DNA of 64,000 nucleotides, taken from contig NC_070562.1 in assembly GCF_026914185.1 (NCBI RefSeq), forward strand, positions 930,001 through 994,000, read 5' to 3'. Within the stretch, counting starts at the first letter, position 1; each line of letters begins with the position of its first letter. Positions 44,099-55,287 of this stretch are shown in pieces. Under the pieces are notes generated by a model, which saw only the letters and a list, made by a program, of their open reading frames with translations, was not told the origin of the DNA and ran no database searches. The translations under genes were made by a program, and so were the position numbers. Source of the stretch: Puccinia triticina. Its lineage: Eukaryota > Basidiomycota > Pucciniomycetes > Pucciniales > Pucciniaceae.

Positions 44099-47000
44099 CA
44101 ACGGTGAAAAAATCCGATCCAATATGATACCAGACAATCTTTTTGTATCATATTGGAAACTTGATACAACCTTACTCAGAAAGGTGTATCATATTGACTC
44201 ATTGATATGATAACAGGGTATTGTATCGCAGATATGATCTATTGTATTGATCTTTTGTGTATCTATCTCAATACTGATACAGTATTGATACTGTATTGGT
44301 GGGATTTTTTAAAAAACAGAGTTTCTCGCTACCTCGACTACATATCACACAACAGTAATTCAAATCCATCTTTACTCATTTGTGGGTGGAAGGGCTGCTG
44401 TTGGCTTGAGACTCCTTCATACCCGGCCCCTTTCACCCCTTAAAATTGACGGAAAACTTTCTTGCTCACTCAACTGACCTAGGATGCCATTGCCTGGGCC
44501 TTCTTTTTTCCCTTGTCAGCCTTCTCTGTGGTGGCCTGGGTGATGACATTTTGAGCCGACTCGAACGACCCATCTGCTTTGACACCCTGCGCCAGCCATT
44601 GGTGGGAGCTCACGCATCGCTCGATTGTTTTGGCTGCCAGACGGCCTCGATCGCCGCCGCATGTATTGGCCGCAGCCGAGAAACACCTCTTGACACTTGC
44701 AGATGTCGCCGAGCAAGAAAGGTAGTCCCTGGCCAAGAGAGCTAAGATTGGAAACTCTTGGCAGTGGTCCTAAAGTTGAATTGCTATGTATTAAAAGCGG
44801 TCCACAGTTTGAATTTGAGGCAGAGGTAGAAATCAAACGCACCTTCCACCATTTCAAGCACTCACCCGCTTTGGAAGTGGGTAGCTTGTATTTCCCCTCC
44901 AAATAAATGTTCAGCTCATCGTCTAAAGGGTCTTGGGTAACCGCATCGGGGAAGTAATCAACTTCTACTACTAGTACAGCTCGCTTGTTTCCTTTGTGTT
45001 CATTCTGTACCAGTAAGGCTGGTTGCTCTATACCTCTGTTGCCATCGAATTTGATTTTCTGATCCATAAAGAGCTGGTTCAATAGGTCCCGAGCATGCAA
45101 ATAGTGTTCTGGAAACGAAATCTTAAACATTGAAAGGCAGAAACTCGGATTCAATGCAGTCGCTATGAGTATCGCGTCGCACGCTAGCGCCTCATTCAGG
45201 TAGATGTCAGTCTTGGCGGCCATTGCTTGAAGCATTTTTCGGAACTCGCTTTTGGCAGAAGTGGTTAATCTGATCTTCTCCTTGATGAAGGCCTTGATGT
45301 AATGGTATTCGGAGATCATCAAGCAGGCTGAGGAGTGGTCTCCTTCCATCTTCTTGGTCAAGAAATAAAATTCCTGATTGAGAGAAAAAATCAGATGATG
45401 AGAACAGAACTCGAGGGAGGAATTAAAAATGGACACTCACACTCAGCATATCGTTCAGCTTATTAACCACAAACCACTCGTCTTGAAGTATCTCAACATT
45501 GTTGTAGTAGTTCTTCCCACCCTCGCGCTCCTGTCGGTCGCGTTCATTCTCAAGGAGTTTAGAAATAATCTGACGTGCTTTGTATCCACGATTGCGGCTT
45601 TGGAACTTGATGTTCCAGCAGATTCCATACCCAGCAATGAGGCTAGGTCCGTCATAGTCAAGTTTTTGGCACCATGTATTGTACTCGGATCTTTTGGCTG
45701 CAGAGCACGTGATGTGCTGAATAACAAAGTCGACCTGAAGACGAGAAACATGTGAAGTCGTTTATCAGACTCAGAAGTATTATTAAAAACAAGAGAACAC
45801 CTCACCTTTTTTAAGATGGCATTGACTGGATTCTTGCTTTTTGAAGGCTGTTTCGAGAACTCATCCTCATCGCTGCTCCCGTTGTTAGATCCAATTTCCT
45901 CTCCTTCAATGTTGTCGACGTTGGGTTCTGGGACATCCAATATGATATCCTCAGCAACAAACTTGTCGGCTGGCTCAATCTCCTCCGATTCTTCCATAAT
46001 TGGAGTCAGACCAGGAACAAATCCAAGGGTACTACCTTCGTCATTTGAGGGCACCAAGCCTCTTGTCAAAAGTTGAATTGCTTTGAGCCCTGCGTTAAGG
46101 ATGAGGGAAATTTTGTGGCAGATGCACCGTATGTGGCTTTCTGAAAGATTTGGATCGACCCCAGTCTTCTTTGCAATGAGTCGATCAACTGCGCGAGCCA
46201 TAGTGAAATTGTTTGAACCGGAGTCAGTCGTTTGGGCTAATATGTACGATTCCCAATACATTTCAATTTCAAATTAGCTCAGCTTTGAAACCAAGAGTAA
46301 TGAGGAAAGTAAATATACAACTTATCTGATCTTCAAGATGAAACTTTGTAAGAATATTGGCAAAAGGTATTGCCAAAAGCTTCCCCTTGTGATTCGAAGC
46401 GATGTACTTGAGACCAAGATGTGAAATCTTAAAGCTCCAATCTTCAGTAATATAAGCGACCGAGATCCCCAAAAAGGCATGATGATTGCCTTTAGTAGTC
46501 CATACATTGTGGATTAAAAAAATTTTTGAGCCTAGTCTCTGAAAATGGTTCATGATAAGATCAGTAGGGTTTCTCAAAAAGCAGCTAAAAAGATAGGATT
46601 AAACGTACTTGTAATGTCAAGATGACCTTGGTTTGAAGATTTAAATAGAGCCAATGGGCCTCTGTTGCAGCCCAAACTCAAGAGTAGATGTGGATCCCTG
46701 GTTGAGCGTAATTAAAAGCAATCAATAAAAGAAAGTCCTCGATACGATTCCATGGAAGCGCTGATTGTATCAGCCACATCACAAGTAGTTGGTTGAAGAC
46801 TTGTGCATCAAATGCATTTTTTTTAGGTAAGGCTTTATACTTCCTTTCTCAGATTCTTTTGCTGTTACTGGCAGCTTTGCCCCCGCAGCAATAGCTTGCA
46901 ATCGTGCTGAGCAAGGAATTTGGTCATTATTTCCATTGCAATGTTTTGTGAGATTTGATTTTGTCCCAGCACCCTTCTTGTAGATATGCGAGCACCATCG

Positions 47001-47914
47001 GCATTTGTACATGAGCTTTTCCCCCTGGAAAAGGAAGCAAGTTTCTGATTGAGCATTCAAACATCAAGATGATCAATAAGAAAAAAGGATAACATACCTG
47101 TTTGTCTTCATTTGCATGGAAAGGGGGCTTGAAGTAGTCCAGGATGTCGTCAAAGAGAGCCGATTTCTTTTTTGTGGACTTCCGAACCTTTGAATTCTCA
47201 GCATCAGAGTCCTGAGAATAATCCATTTTACCATTGTTGCTGTTGTTTGAAACATCACTATCATCGGAAGATTTATGTTTGTGCTTCTTCTTGGTTTGTG
47301 ATTTGGACCTGTGTTTCTGGTTGGATGAAGATGTAGTATGGGTTTTTTTGCGGGTTTGCTTTTGAGATGGTTCGGACTGATCCCTCCGGTTTTGACTACA
47401 ATGAGGCAATTCGAATTGACTCTCTGAGGCTGGAAGGGTGTTTTGAGTAGGAGTAGGTGGAACCAAGATCAAGTGGTGAGAGCTGTGGCCAGTCCGTACA
47501 AAGTTTGGATCCAAAAAGACTGGAGTTATGCGGGTAGACCGGCAAGAGGGAGGTCGAGATGGGGTGTGACTTCGTGATGTGGATGATTGAGCCATCTTAT
47601 GGATGGTGCTGGTCACTTGCAGGTTGGTGGACTGGTCGGTGGTGATGTGGCTGGTACTGTAGTGGACTCTTGCGCGTCAAATACATATGATACAAAATAC
47701 ACGCTGATCTGTCTTGATATGTAGGCTGGATTTTATCAGCCTGCCTGCAATACCTAGAGAAAAATCCATGGATCATATTGGGCACCCAATACATCAGTAG
47801 CCTATACAAAGTATTGTATTGGGCTAGCAATACGATACCAATACAAAAGATAGGGAAGTATCAAGATATGATACTGCCTGATACTGATACCTGTCACGTA
47901 TCAGTTTCAACGTT
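44099..47914 (-). mobile_element. hAT transposon inside gypsy gag-protease junction
   Basis: About 3.8 kb. Ends CAACGGTGAAA and TTTCAACGTT are near-inverted repeats, and the flanks GGTGCGAG (44091-44098) and GGTGCAAG (47915-47922) are an 8-bp target duplication with one CpG-to-CpA change. Subterminal regions are full of TGATAC/GTATCA words, as in hAT ends. Exact borders uncertain by one base. Confidence 0.82.
44479..47595 (-). pseudogene. hAT transposase with introns, stop and frameshift
   Basis: Starts MAQSSTSRSHTPSRP; Ser/Lys-rich N-terminus, an intron, then a BED-type finger YKCRWCSH...TKHCNGN. Later blocks are FNQLLVMWLIQSALPWNR, VWAATEAHWLYLNL, IFLIHNVWTTKGNHHAF, QTTDSGSNNFTMA, RCICHKISLILNAG and the C-terminal dimerisation domain ELNIYLEGKYKL, FPILALLARDYLS, ASVKRCFSAAA. 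Inactivated by TGA at 46678-46680 (YS*VWAATEAH, arginine expected) and by a one-base shift in an A-run near 46823. Several GT-AG introns, for example near 44750-44850. Confidence 0.85.
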
Positions 47915-48039
47915 GGTGCAAGAGATGAAACATCTGGGATCAATTTCATTTCTGGTTAAAGTTTGACTAGCACCAATACTGCAAGACAACTCCGCCGCGC
48001 TCAGGAAAGGCACAACCTTCATTCCTGAGCGCCTCCATT

Positions 48040-49073
48040 TTTTGACGAGTCGGCCCGGCTTTTTCCGCCTTTATCCGCTGGTCCGCCTCCGCCTATTGCC
48101 GCCATCCCTTCCAGTTCCACTAATTGTCGGATCTGATCCTCCATTGCCACAATCCTGGCGTTTCCGCGGCCTTTTCCCTTCTTGGTCGGACAGTCGCGGG
48201 AGATGTGGCCCTGCGCTCCGCAATGGAAACAGAGTCCTTGACATCTAACGTGGTTTCTTCACTTGCTTGGCCGCTGGTGGAGGTTCTACCTTTGGGGATT
48301 GCCGTGCATCATCCGGGCCTTCTCGGAGTCGGATAGTCGTCCGTTCAACACCGATAGGTCCATGGCATTGGGGTCAATCTTCTGTCTAGCCGGCGCTGTT
48401 CCGGCCTCCGCTCCGCTCATTGCTGTGTCAAGCTCCAGGGCCAAGGTAGCAACCTCATTAATGGTTGTGAATGCGGTGCGGGAAACAATGAGCGCCATCT
48501 GGATGTCCCGCTTCAGATCTGGGCGGTACTGGCTGAGGAGGGTGGAGATTCCCATCCCGCTGCAGAGGCGTGCTGGAAGAAGGTGTGGGTGTAGTCCGCC
48601 ACAGAACCGGTCTGCTTCAGCGCTCGGAGGGCTTGTTCCGCCTTTGCCTTCTTTTCCGGGTCGAAAAACATGCCCCGGAAGGCGGCCGTGAACTCTGCGT
48701 AGGTCAGGGTGGGTGGTTCCACTGCTGCCTGGTCAAGGAACGGGGCTGCCCACACGCCCGCGGGTCCAGTCATGTACGAGGACACAAAAAGGATTCGTGT
48801 TGTGTCGTTCGGGAACAAGTGCTTGTTCACAGTCATATAGATGCCAACCTGGCGGGCAAACGTCTCCGCCACCGCTCCGCGTTCTCCATTGAACTTGTTG
48901 GGTTGAGCGATCTTGGGGGTCTTGGTTGCGGTTGGGGGAGGGGGTGGATTTGGAGTGCAGAGTGCGTCCTCCAACTTGGCCTCGGCCTGGCGGCGTTTTT
49001 CCTCCTTGTTGTTGGCCTTCTTAGTAATGTCCGCCAGTTGTTGTTGGAGTTTGGCGGCTTTGGAGGCATCCAT
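48040..49073 (-). pseudogene. Gag of chromodomain gypsy element, frameshifted
   Basis: ATG 49073 (MDASKAAKLQQQLADITKKA): coiled coil, then capsid-like region (FNGERGAVAETFARQVGIYM, LTYAEFTAAFRGMFFDP, GSVADYTHTFFQHASAAGW). A frame change near 48555 leads to MGISTLLSQYRPDLKRDIQM, and another leads to the CCHC knuckle CFHCGAQGHISRDC at about 48190-48235. Confidence 0.85.
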
Positions 49074-49243
49074 TGTATTGCAGTGTGATGTTGGAGCGGA
49101 ATATTCAAGGTTTCTAGGAGTGGATTGCGGGATATTCAAGGTTTTGGAGTCGGGATGTTCAAGGTTTTGGAGTCGGAGCGATCTGGTTCTTGTTGGTCTG
49201 TTGGGTTCTTGGTCTTCGTCTCCGTTAAGTAGATCCTGCAATA

Positions 49244-49445
49244 TGTTAAGGTCTGTTCTGTGGAGAGGAAGATGGGATCTGGGTTCTGGGGTTCTGGGGG
49301 TTCTGGATCCAAGATGGTAGATTGCAGGATGAGGAAGAGGCTTGGATCTCCAGCCTCTCGAACCTTGAGTATGGTCCGTGACATGTACGTGTAGTCTATG
49401 TACATGTGAGTCTGCGCTGCGGAGCCCGCGCTACGGCTCATAACA
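49244..49445 (-). repeat. 5' LTR of chromodomain gypsy element
   Basis: 202 bp, TGTTAAGG...CATAACA; followed by TTTAC, the altered target duplication. Confidence 0.92.
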
Positions 49446-50568
49446 TTTACCCAAAGTCTGCAAGAACCTCAGCCAAAAATACCTACGGGACAATCAAGTC
49501 CGCAAAAAAAGTTTATGATCCAGGTCTCCACTACATCAACCCTTGAGAAGTTTTACAAGACCCTTGCACAAGCATGCAACAAGAAGTTTGATGGTCCGGC
49601 GCAATTGATTTGTGATGCTCTCAAAACTGGCTACCCACCTATGGATTGGAAGATTTCAATGAATCTTCCAGCTGCCAATGAGTTCAAGGCTATTTCCGAT
49701 TATTGAGTCAAAAATGTCGCGACCTTCACCCACTGGATGGCTACGGTCCTCTCCAACGGCAAGGACCATACAAAGGCAAGCCTGGATCTTGTGATGGTCA
49801 ACCCAGAGGTTGTCGCCAAAGAAGCCAAGGCCATTGTTGAAGTCAAGAGACACCTTGTGACCCAAAAGGCTTCTCAAACGGCCTACTCCTCAAATCCAGG
49901 AGATCCATCAAGGAGGGCTTTGCCCGGCAATTTTAATGCAATCAAATTTTTGCCGCCCACCCACCAAACCTGAAGTACAAATGAAAACTACCTGTCTACA
50001 TTGATCCCACCGATCCAACCCAATACAGTCCTCTCACTTCAACCATTGTCCAAAAGTGGGTGCAAGCAATTGTAAGTACAAAATTCAACCTTTTATATTC
50101 CGTTTGGGTACTAAACACATGTCATATCATGTGTTATAGTTTGAAGGGCAGGATGGAGTGACGGTTGAGACCCCCCCACCCATTTTGAAATTTGAGATGC
50201 TTTCTGCCCAAAAGAAGTGCAAGCTCAGTGACAACTTGAGCAGCCAGATTGACAGCCTTGCCATGTATCCCAATACCTCCTTGGTAGTCAATCTTGAAGA
50301 GAACCTCCTGGACAAATACCTTGAGTTTGTCAAGATTTAAGTTTGCAAGAGAGAGGGCATCGTGAGTATCCTTGTAGACAACAAGGCAACAAAACCCAAG
50401 ATGTTCCAATTGAAGAATAACACCCAAGAAATCATGAAAGGCTGGGGTCTACGCAATTTCTTCATTGCCAGTTACGAGATCATGTGCAAAAGTTTGAAAA
50501 ATCCAAGTCCTCTCAATAGTCTATTCACTAATCTGACAATAATTACCCCTTCAAGCATGCTAGCTTAA
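49446..50568 (+). pseudogene. Right part of rust-type gene split by gypsy element
   Basis: Continues the exon broken at 31580: LPKVCKNLSQKYLRDNQVRK, then after frame changes TLEKFYKTLAQACNKKFDG, TGYPPMDWKISMNLPAANEF, a TGA at 49704-49706, FTHWMATVLSNGKDHTK and VYIDPTDPTQYSPLTSTIV. A GT-AG intron follows (donor GTAAGT near 50069), and coding resumes with FEGQDGVTVETPPPILKFE. At least two frameshifts and two stops. Function unknown; no catalytic motif seen. Confidence 0.6.
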
Positions 50569-52060
50569 AATACCTGACCGTTTGTAGCCTTAAAAAGAAA
50601 TTATGTAGATTGTTTTTTTTTATATATCCAATGGCATTAGTTCTAGCTTAAGACTTTAAACACCACTCTTGCAAACAACTGAACATCTAGCTGTATTTTT
50701 TCATACATTTGCATAGCCTGATACATGTATTAGATCCTTAACAAAAACTGACAGTAATACTAGCCTTAAAGATGTGAATTTGAGCCCCTTGGCTCAAGAA
50801 CTTGAGCATATCAAGTGGTTTGCATTCCACATTGTTTATGCAGCCCATCTAGTTTTTCATTGCCCAATTTTAGGCATGCAAGTTGAAATCAGATGCACAG
50901 TGAGTTTGATTCAGTGTTGTTTGATTTTAATGGTAACAACAAATTTTAGTATTACACAATACAAGACACCTAAGACTATTGTTGAGTAAGATACTGTTGA
51001 ATTTCAGTCTTGTTTCTCCTCATCCACAAAATCTCTACACTTTTTCCTCACACCATTCCATCCTTTTTTATCCTCCTCTATGGGCTTGTTTTCAGATCAA
51101 AGTTATCCAACACGTATGTTACCCTCTCTCCATGTGGTCTGTCTTTTATCCTTGGTCATGCTTCTCTCTTACTATCTTGTAGACATTGATCCCTGATTAG
51201 AATAGAGTATGTATTAGCTTTCCAGGTTACTGCTTATCCTCTAGATTGCGCGCTTCTCTGATGGGGATAATAATGTACCTTTTGACATGTCTGTAAGAGC
51301 CCTGAATGGGGGGCTCTTCACTGGGCAGGTCTGGGGGCACTGGGACCGGATTCTAGAACCAAGGTGGGCTGAATTGCAGAGGGGGAGCTAGCTCGGGAGA
51401 GATGACAGATCAATCTCTCATTAGTTCTACTTACAACAGCCTGGACAGGACGGAGGAGGGTCGATACGGAAGGGAGCAAAGGAAAGAAGGGACTGGCTTA
51501 CCTAGCTTGGGAGAGATGACAGATCAATCTCTACCGAGCTAGGAGGGGCGGGGGCGTGGTTGGACTATAAGCTAGGACAAGTGGAGGCTTGTGATCCTTC
51601 TTGTGACAGCCCCAAGGCGGGGGGGTCACAATGTCACAATGAGTTTGAGAAGTTTCTTATTCAATATTCCTTTTTATTCATTATTATTCTCACCCACATT
51701 TTGACCACATGTACATAGACTACTTATACGGTGCTAGATACATGTGAATCAAAATAATTGGTTCATCTCCTTCTTTTTACACCCTTTGAGCCGGTCCAGT
51801 GAGAAATCCCCATCTCACTGTCCATATTCTTGCTTCACTTCTCAGACCCCATTTTGGTCTCACAAGTTCAAAACTCAACAGATACAATACATGTTTGTTG
51901 GTTAAAATGGTTCAGACTCAAGGCTTGGGTTGGGAAGAGGACAGGATCAAGTTTCCAATCCAAGAATTACAATCATGTGAGCTAGGATAAAAGTCTTTCT
52001 TAAGGCTTGGCTTTGTGAGGTTAGGGAGTAAGATGGACAAAGTGAGAATAAAAAAAAAAT
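50569..52060. other. AT-rich intergenic with short duplicated block
   Basis: No gene. GGGAGAGATGACAGATCAATCTCT occurs at about 51393 and 51511, the second copy bounded by AGCTTGG and its near complement CCGAGCT; runs of G and AGCCC nearby suggest a decayed mobile element. Confidence 0.45.
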
Positions 52061-52814
52061 TCAGTTGGGTGGAACAAAATACCCGCAGTGTTCATACACT
52101 TTACAAGCAAAGTCAGCAGTCATGATATTGCCAGCTGCCAGGCAAATTTCCCATTTGGAGTCGTTTGACCGATTGAGGACCTGTGAAGCTTGCAATTGAT
52201 GTTTGATCAAGGAAAAACCAAGCTTGATTGGGTTTAATTCTGGCCAGTAGGGTGGCAAGAATATGAGTTGGATCCCGGCTGCCTCGCAAAGATCACGCAC
52301 ATGGTGGCCTTGGTGGATGCTGGCGTTGTCCAAGACCAGGACCAAGTTGACATTGAGGTATGGGTTCATGCAAGGAAGCTGGTGCATCAAATCAGCTACA
52401 GACAAAAAAAACAGGCCAGCTGTTGAGATCACTCACAAGATCATCCTCCAAAAAATGTTTGAACTTGTGGCCATTGAATGTGTCGGCCGTGGTTATAAGG
52501 GCAGCAAGTCCATTGATCGAGATGGCTGCAAGCAAGCTGAGTCAAAGGGGGTTCTGGTTGATCACAAACCAAGCAGCAGGGGTCCCTTGCGGCGACCTAG
52601 CATAGCGTCAGAGGAGATCCCTGTTGCAAAAGGAGCTTTCATCTGCTCCGACTATAATATTAGCAAGGACAAATGAAACTACAGAAATAAAAAAACCCTC
52701 ACCAATGAAGACCAGGAATTCTGCAAGGAAATACTCCATGCGCTCAATAAAAGAGTACTTGGCAAGTATAGATTGCCAGATATTGCAGGTCTTGGGTTTC
52801 TTCAGCGTAATCAA
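52061..52814 (-). pseudogene. Tc1/mariner-type (DDE_3) transposase remnant
   Basis: Minus-strand pieces in order: MEYFLAEFLVFI, a GT-AG intron, GADESSFCNRDLL, TGA, RYARSP, then AAISINGLAALITTADTF, HKFKHFLEDDL and VLVLDNASIHQGHH with LPPYWPELNPI. These are DDE-superfamily blocks (second D in DNASIH). The final acidic residue of the triad appears lost: NPIKLGF where NPIE or NPID is usual. Stops (DLL*RYARS, NPL*LSLLAA) and the lost residue make it inactive. Tc1/mariner enzymes cut at TA, like the TA-flanked MITEs here. Confidence 0.78.
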
Positions 52815-53097
52815 TAGCCGATGGACAAGGTTGCAATGGACCGCCTCAGCACTGAAGAGAACCCCGGTCCCATTGTACAGGTGTTCTCAGATTTCTTCCA
52901 AGAACAGACCGGGTTCGGATTTGACCAGCTTGACAATGAATCCACACTCCCCTCTTGTCAACGTCGCCGGTCAGCCGCGAGCCTTGTAAGTTTCCGGATC
53001 CCTCATGACACACCGGGTCTCTTCAAAAAGCACAAGCCACTGGCAGAAGGACTAAGGCAAAATTGGGGCGCTGAGCAGTTTACAGATCTATGGCAAG

Positions 53098-53141
53098 CCC
53101 ATTCCTTGATGAAAGAATGCCCATTCCTTGATGAAAGAATT
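53098..53141. repeat. 22-bp perfect tandem pair
   Basis: CCCATTCCTTGATGAAAGAA occurs twice head to tail, at the border of the probable solo LTR. Confidence 0.85.
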
Positions 53142-53454
53142 ACGACCAGAGGCAAGCGGAGCGGGGAAGGAGGGAAGAAGATCGGCTTAGCCAATAGCAG
53201 ACAAAGTCTGAGAATAGGACCAGATAACACACTTGAAGGGGCTTAAGTGCCTTCGCAGATAAGACAGAGTGCAGGCTCAAGTGCACACAAAGGATCAAGA
53301 TGGTCAGGACTGATGAGTTTCTTTGCTTCTAGTCTGAGGTGTTTTAAATAGACTAGATACAAAGTGTTTGACTTTTGGGTGTGAGTTATTCAAGCATACT
53401 GAATAAGAAAAAAGTCAAACAGAAGAAAGGAGACATGAAACAAGTGTCATGACA
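53132..53454 (-). repeat. Probable solo LTR, copy 2
   Basis: Minus-strand counterpart of 2754-3070, begins TGTCATGACACTTG and ends near TTCTTTCA. No coding region on either side belongs to it. Confidence 0.45.
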
Positions 53455-53538
53455 TTGAAAGAAAAAAATGGTTAGGAGAGCTGAAACGAGTGAAATTCCA
53501 ACACTTGATGGGCCATCCGGACGACGGCAGTTTTTGTG

Positions 53539-55091
53539 AGAGATGTCACTGGGTACCCAGCACCCGTGGGCGGGTACCCGCCCACGGGTGTGGGTATCCT
53601 GAATCCTGGGTTTTGAAGGCGGGTACCCAGACAGGTACCCACCCCAAATGTCCCCTCAATGACCGGACAGAGGGGAATGCAGCCCAATCACCGGTATTTT
53701 GGTTGAGAGGGCTGTCCAGTCCTCGAGGGGACTGCAGCTCAATTACTGGTTGGTCCGGTCATTGAGGGGACACAGCCCTCTCAATGACCAGTCTGTCCGG
53801 TCAACAAGACTGCAGCCCTCTTGATGACCGGTCTGTTTGTTCATCAAGACTGCAGCCCTCTTGATGACCAGTCTATCCGGTCATCAAGGGGACTGCAGCC
53901 CTCTCGGTGACCGGTCTGTCCGGTCATCAAGGAGACAAAGCCCTCTCAATGACCGGTCTTTCCAGTCATTGAGGGGACAAAGCCCTCTTGATGATGGGTC
54001 TGTCCGGTCATCAAGAGGGATGGCTGCAGGTACCCGCGGTGTGATAACCCTGTTCCTGTTCATACTATCACCCTCATATCAAATAAACCCTTCATAAATA
54101 CCTCATTATTAATTCATATTCAGATTCTACACCCCATTTTACCTCTAGTCACCCACTCATTTCACCAAGGATTTCCAAATGGATCAGCAGTTATTGGCAT
54201 GTATAGTTTTGACAGGTATTTTCTTCATACATAACCTTAGCATTATTACTTACATCATTCATTAGTATCATAGCTACATAGGACTGCAGATCTTACATAA
54301 CTTCATTACTCATTTTCCCCTTCATATGAATCAGCAGTACATTCCTTCATAGCTCTTGTAGTTATTACCAAATGCTCATCTTCATTATGTACATTCTTAC
54401 TTCTGCTCATCATTATTTCACATTCTACATAGTTAACTTTCATGTACACTCCTTGTTCATTGCACCTTCATCATTACTTCTCATCTTCAGATATTGTTAC
54501 TATGTGCTCATCATGTATCACCCCCCTGTAGCACTTCTCACATATATAAACACCCCTCTAGATGTTGTATCCCCATCATGCACTTTCAGCTTCTACATTT
54601 TGTATGCACCTTCCCCCCACATACACTCTGTAGCTACCCTTTTACACACCCCACTTAGATAAAATTTCACCCCTCAGAAATATATCCCCCAGCATATGTC
54701 TCATTACACATCTCAGAGTGACTCCCCAAGAGCTTCTGCTTTTCTCCCCATCTCACTTCTCCTCTCTCACTCAGTAGGATTGATACACCTCAAACCCATT
54801 AGTGTTAAAGCCATCTAAGTCAAAGAGAATCATCAGCCACACCCTTTTCTTTTTATTAGTGTAACCCTCTCTCCATCAGCATTAGTCAAGAGGGCAGCCT
54901 CACCAGCACCTGTAGCCTCTTCTACATTATCAGTAGTATAGTTGACTATTTCCCCTCACAGCTCTTTCCTGATCTTTTAGGAGTTCCACAGCGGGTACCT
55001 GCCTTTCACACCCAGGTGCCGGGTGCGGGTGCGGGTGTCCAGAATCCTGGAGATTTGAGGCAGGTACCCGGGTGCAAAGTGACATCTCTAA
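53539..55091. mobile_element. Non-autonomous hAT-like element carrying a minisatellite
   Basis: AGAGATGTCACT at the left end and AGTGACATCTCT at the right end are inverted repeats, each followed inward by GGGTACCC-type text and a shared AATCCTG. Flanks TTTTTGTG (53531-53538) and TTTTCGTG (55092-55099) match 7 of 8, the difference being C to T at CpG. No transposase; interior AT-rich plus the minisatellite. Confidence 0.6.
53690..54020. repeat. Palindromic minisatellite, about 42-bp unit
   Basis: Seven to eight units read roughly CAGCCCTCTTGATGACCGG then TCTGTCCGGTCATCAAG, each unit a near-perfect hairpin around TCTGT. The core GACCGGTCT also occurs in the repeat at 17941-18412. Confidence 0.8.
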
Positions 55092-55223
55092 TTTTCGTGG
55101 CGGGGGCATAGGCACGGAAAACCATTGCATTGGATCTTAGTGATGGCTAGTCGGAGGCGGCGTTGTTGAGGGAACCAGGACGGGATATTGATCAAAAACC
55201 CGGCGGGATGGAGTGAGCTCTAG

Positions 55224-55287
55224 CACAGCCTCAGGATATGATCATCCAAACGGGCTGGATCAATAACATCACAATCCTGAGGCTGTG
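55224..55287. repeat. Short inverted repeat, 14-bp arms
   Basis: CACAGCCTCAGGAT (55224-55237) is complementary to ATCCTGAGGCTGTG (55274-55287). Could be a tiny MITE or a hairpin; no target duplication recognised. Confidence 0.6.

Larger units (their letters stand above)
31581..49445 (-). mobile_element. Chromodomain Ty3/gypsy element, split twice
   Basis: Two 202-bp LTRs (31581-31782 and 49244-49445; TGTTAAGG...TCATAACA, two differences) flank gag, protease, RT, RNase H remnant, integrase and chromodomain on the minus strand. Flanks are CTTAC and TTTAC, a target duplication with one C/T change. Polypurine tract AAAGGGGGGA (minus) adjoins the left LTR. It was invaded by a second gypsy element (33779-42290) and a hAT transposon (44099-47914); without them it is about 5.5 kb. 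Confidence 0.9.

Noticed and set aside
52821..53246. Plus-strand open frame of 141 codons
   Set aside because: Opposite to the transposase remnant and the probable solo LTR; contains a tandem 22-bp repeat; no family features.
17941..54020. Repeat arrays as CRISPR
   Set aside because: Units are self-complementary, contiguous and variable, without unique spacers, and the genome is eukaryotic.
54120..54780. Long C/T-rich open frames
   Set aside because: Compositional; lies inside a non-autonomous element.
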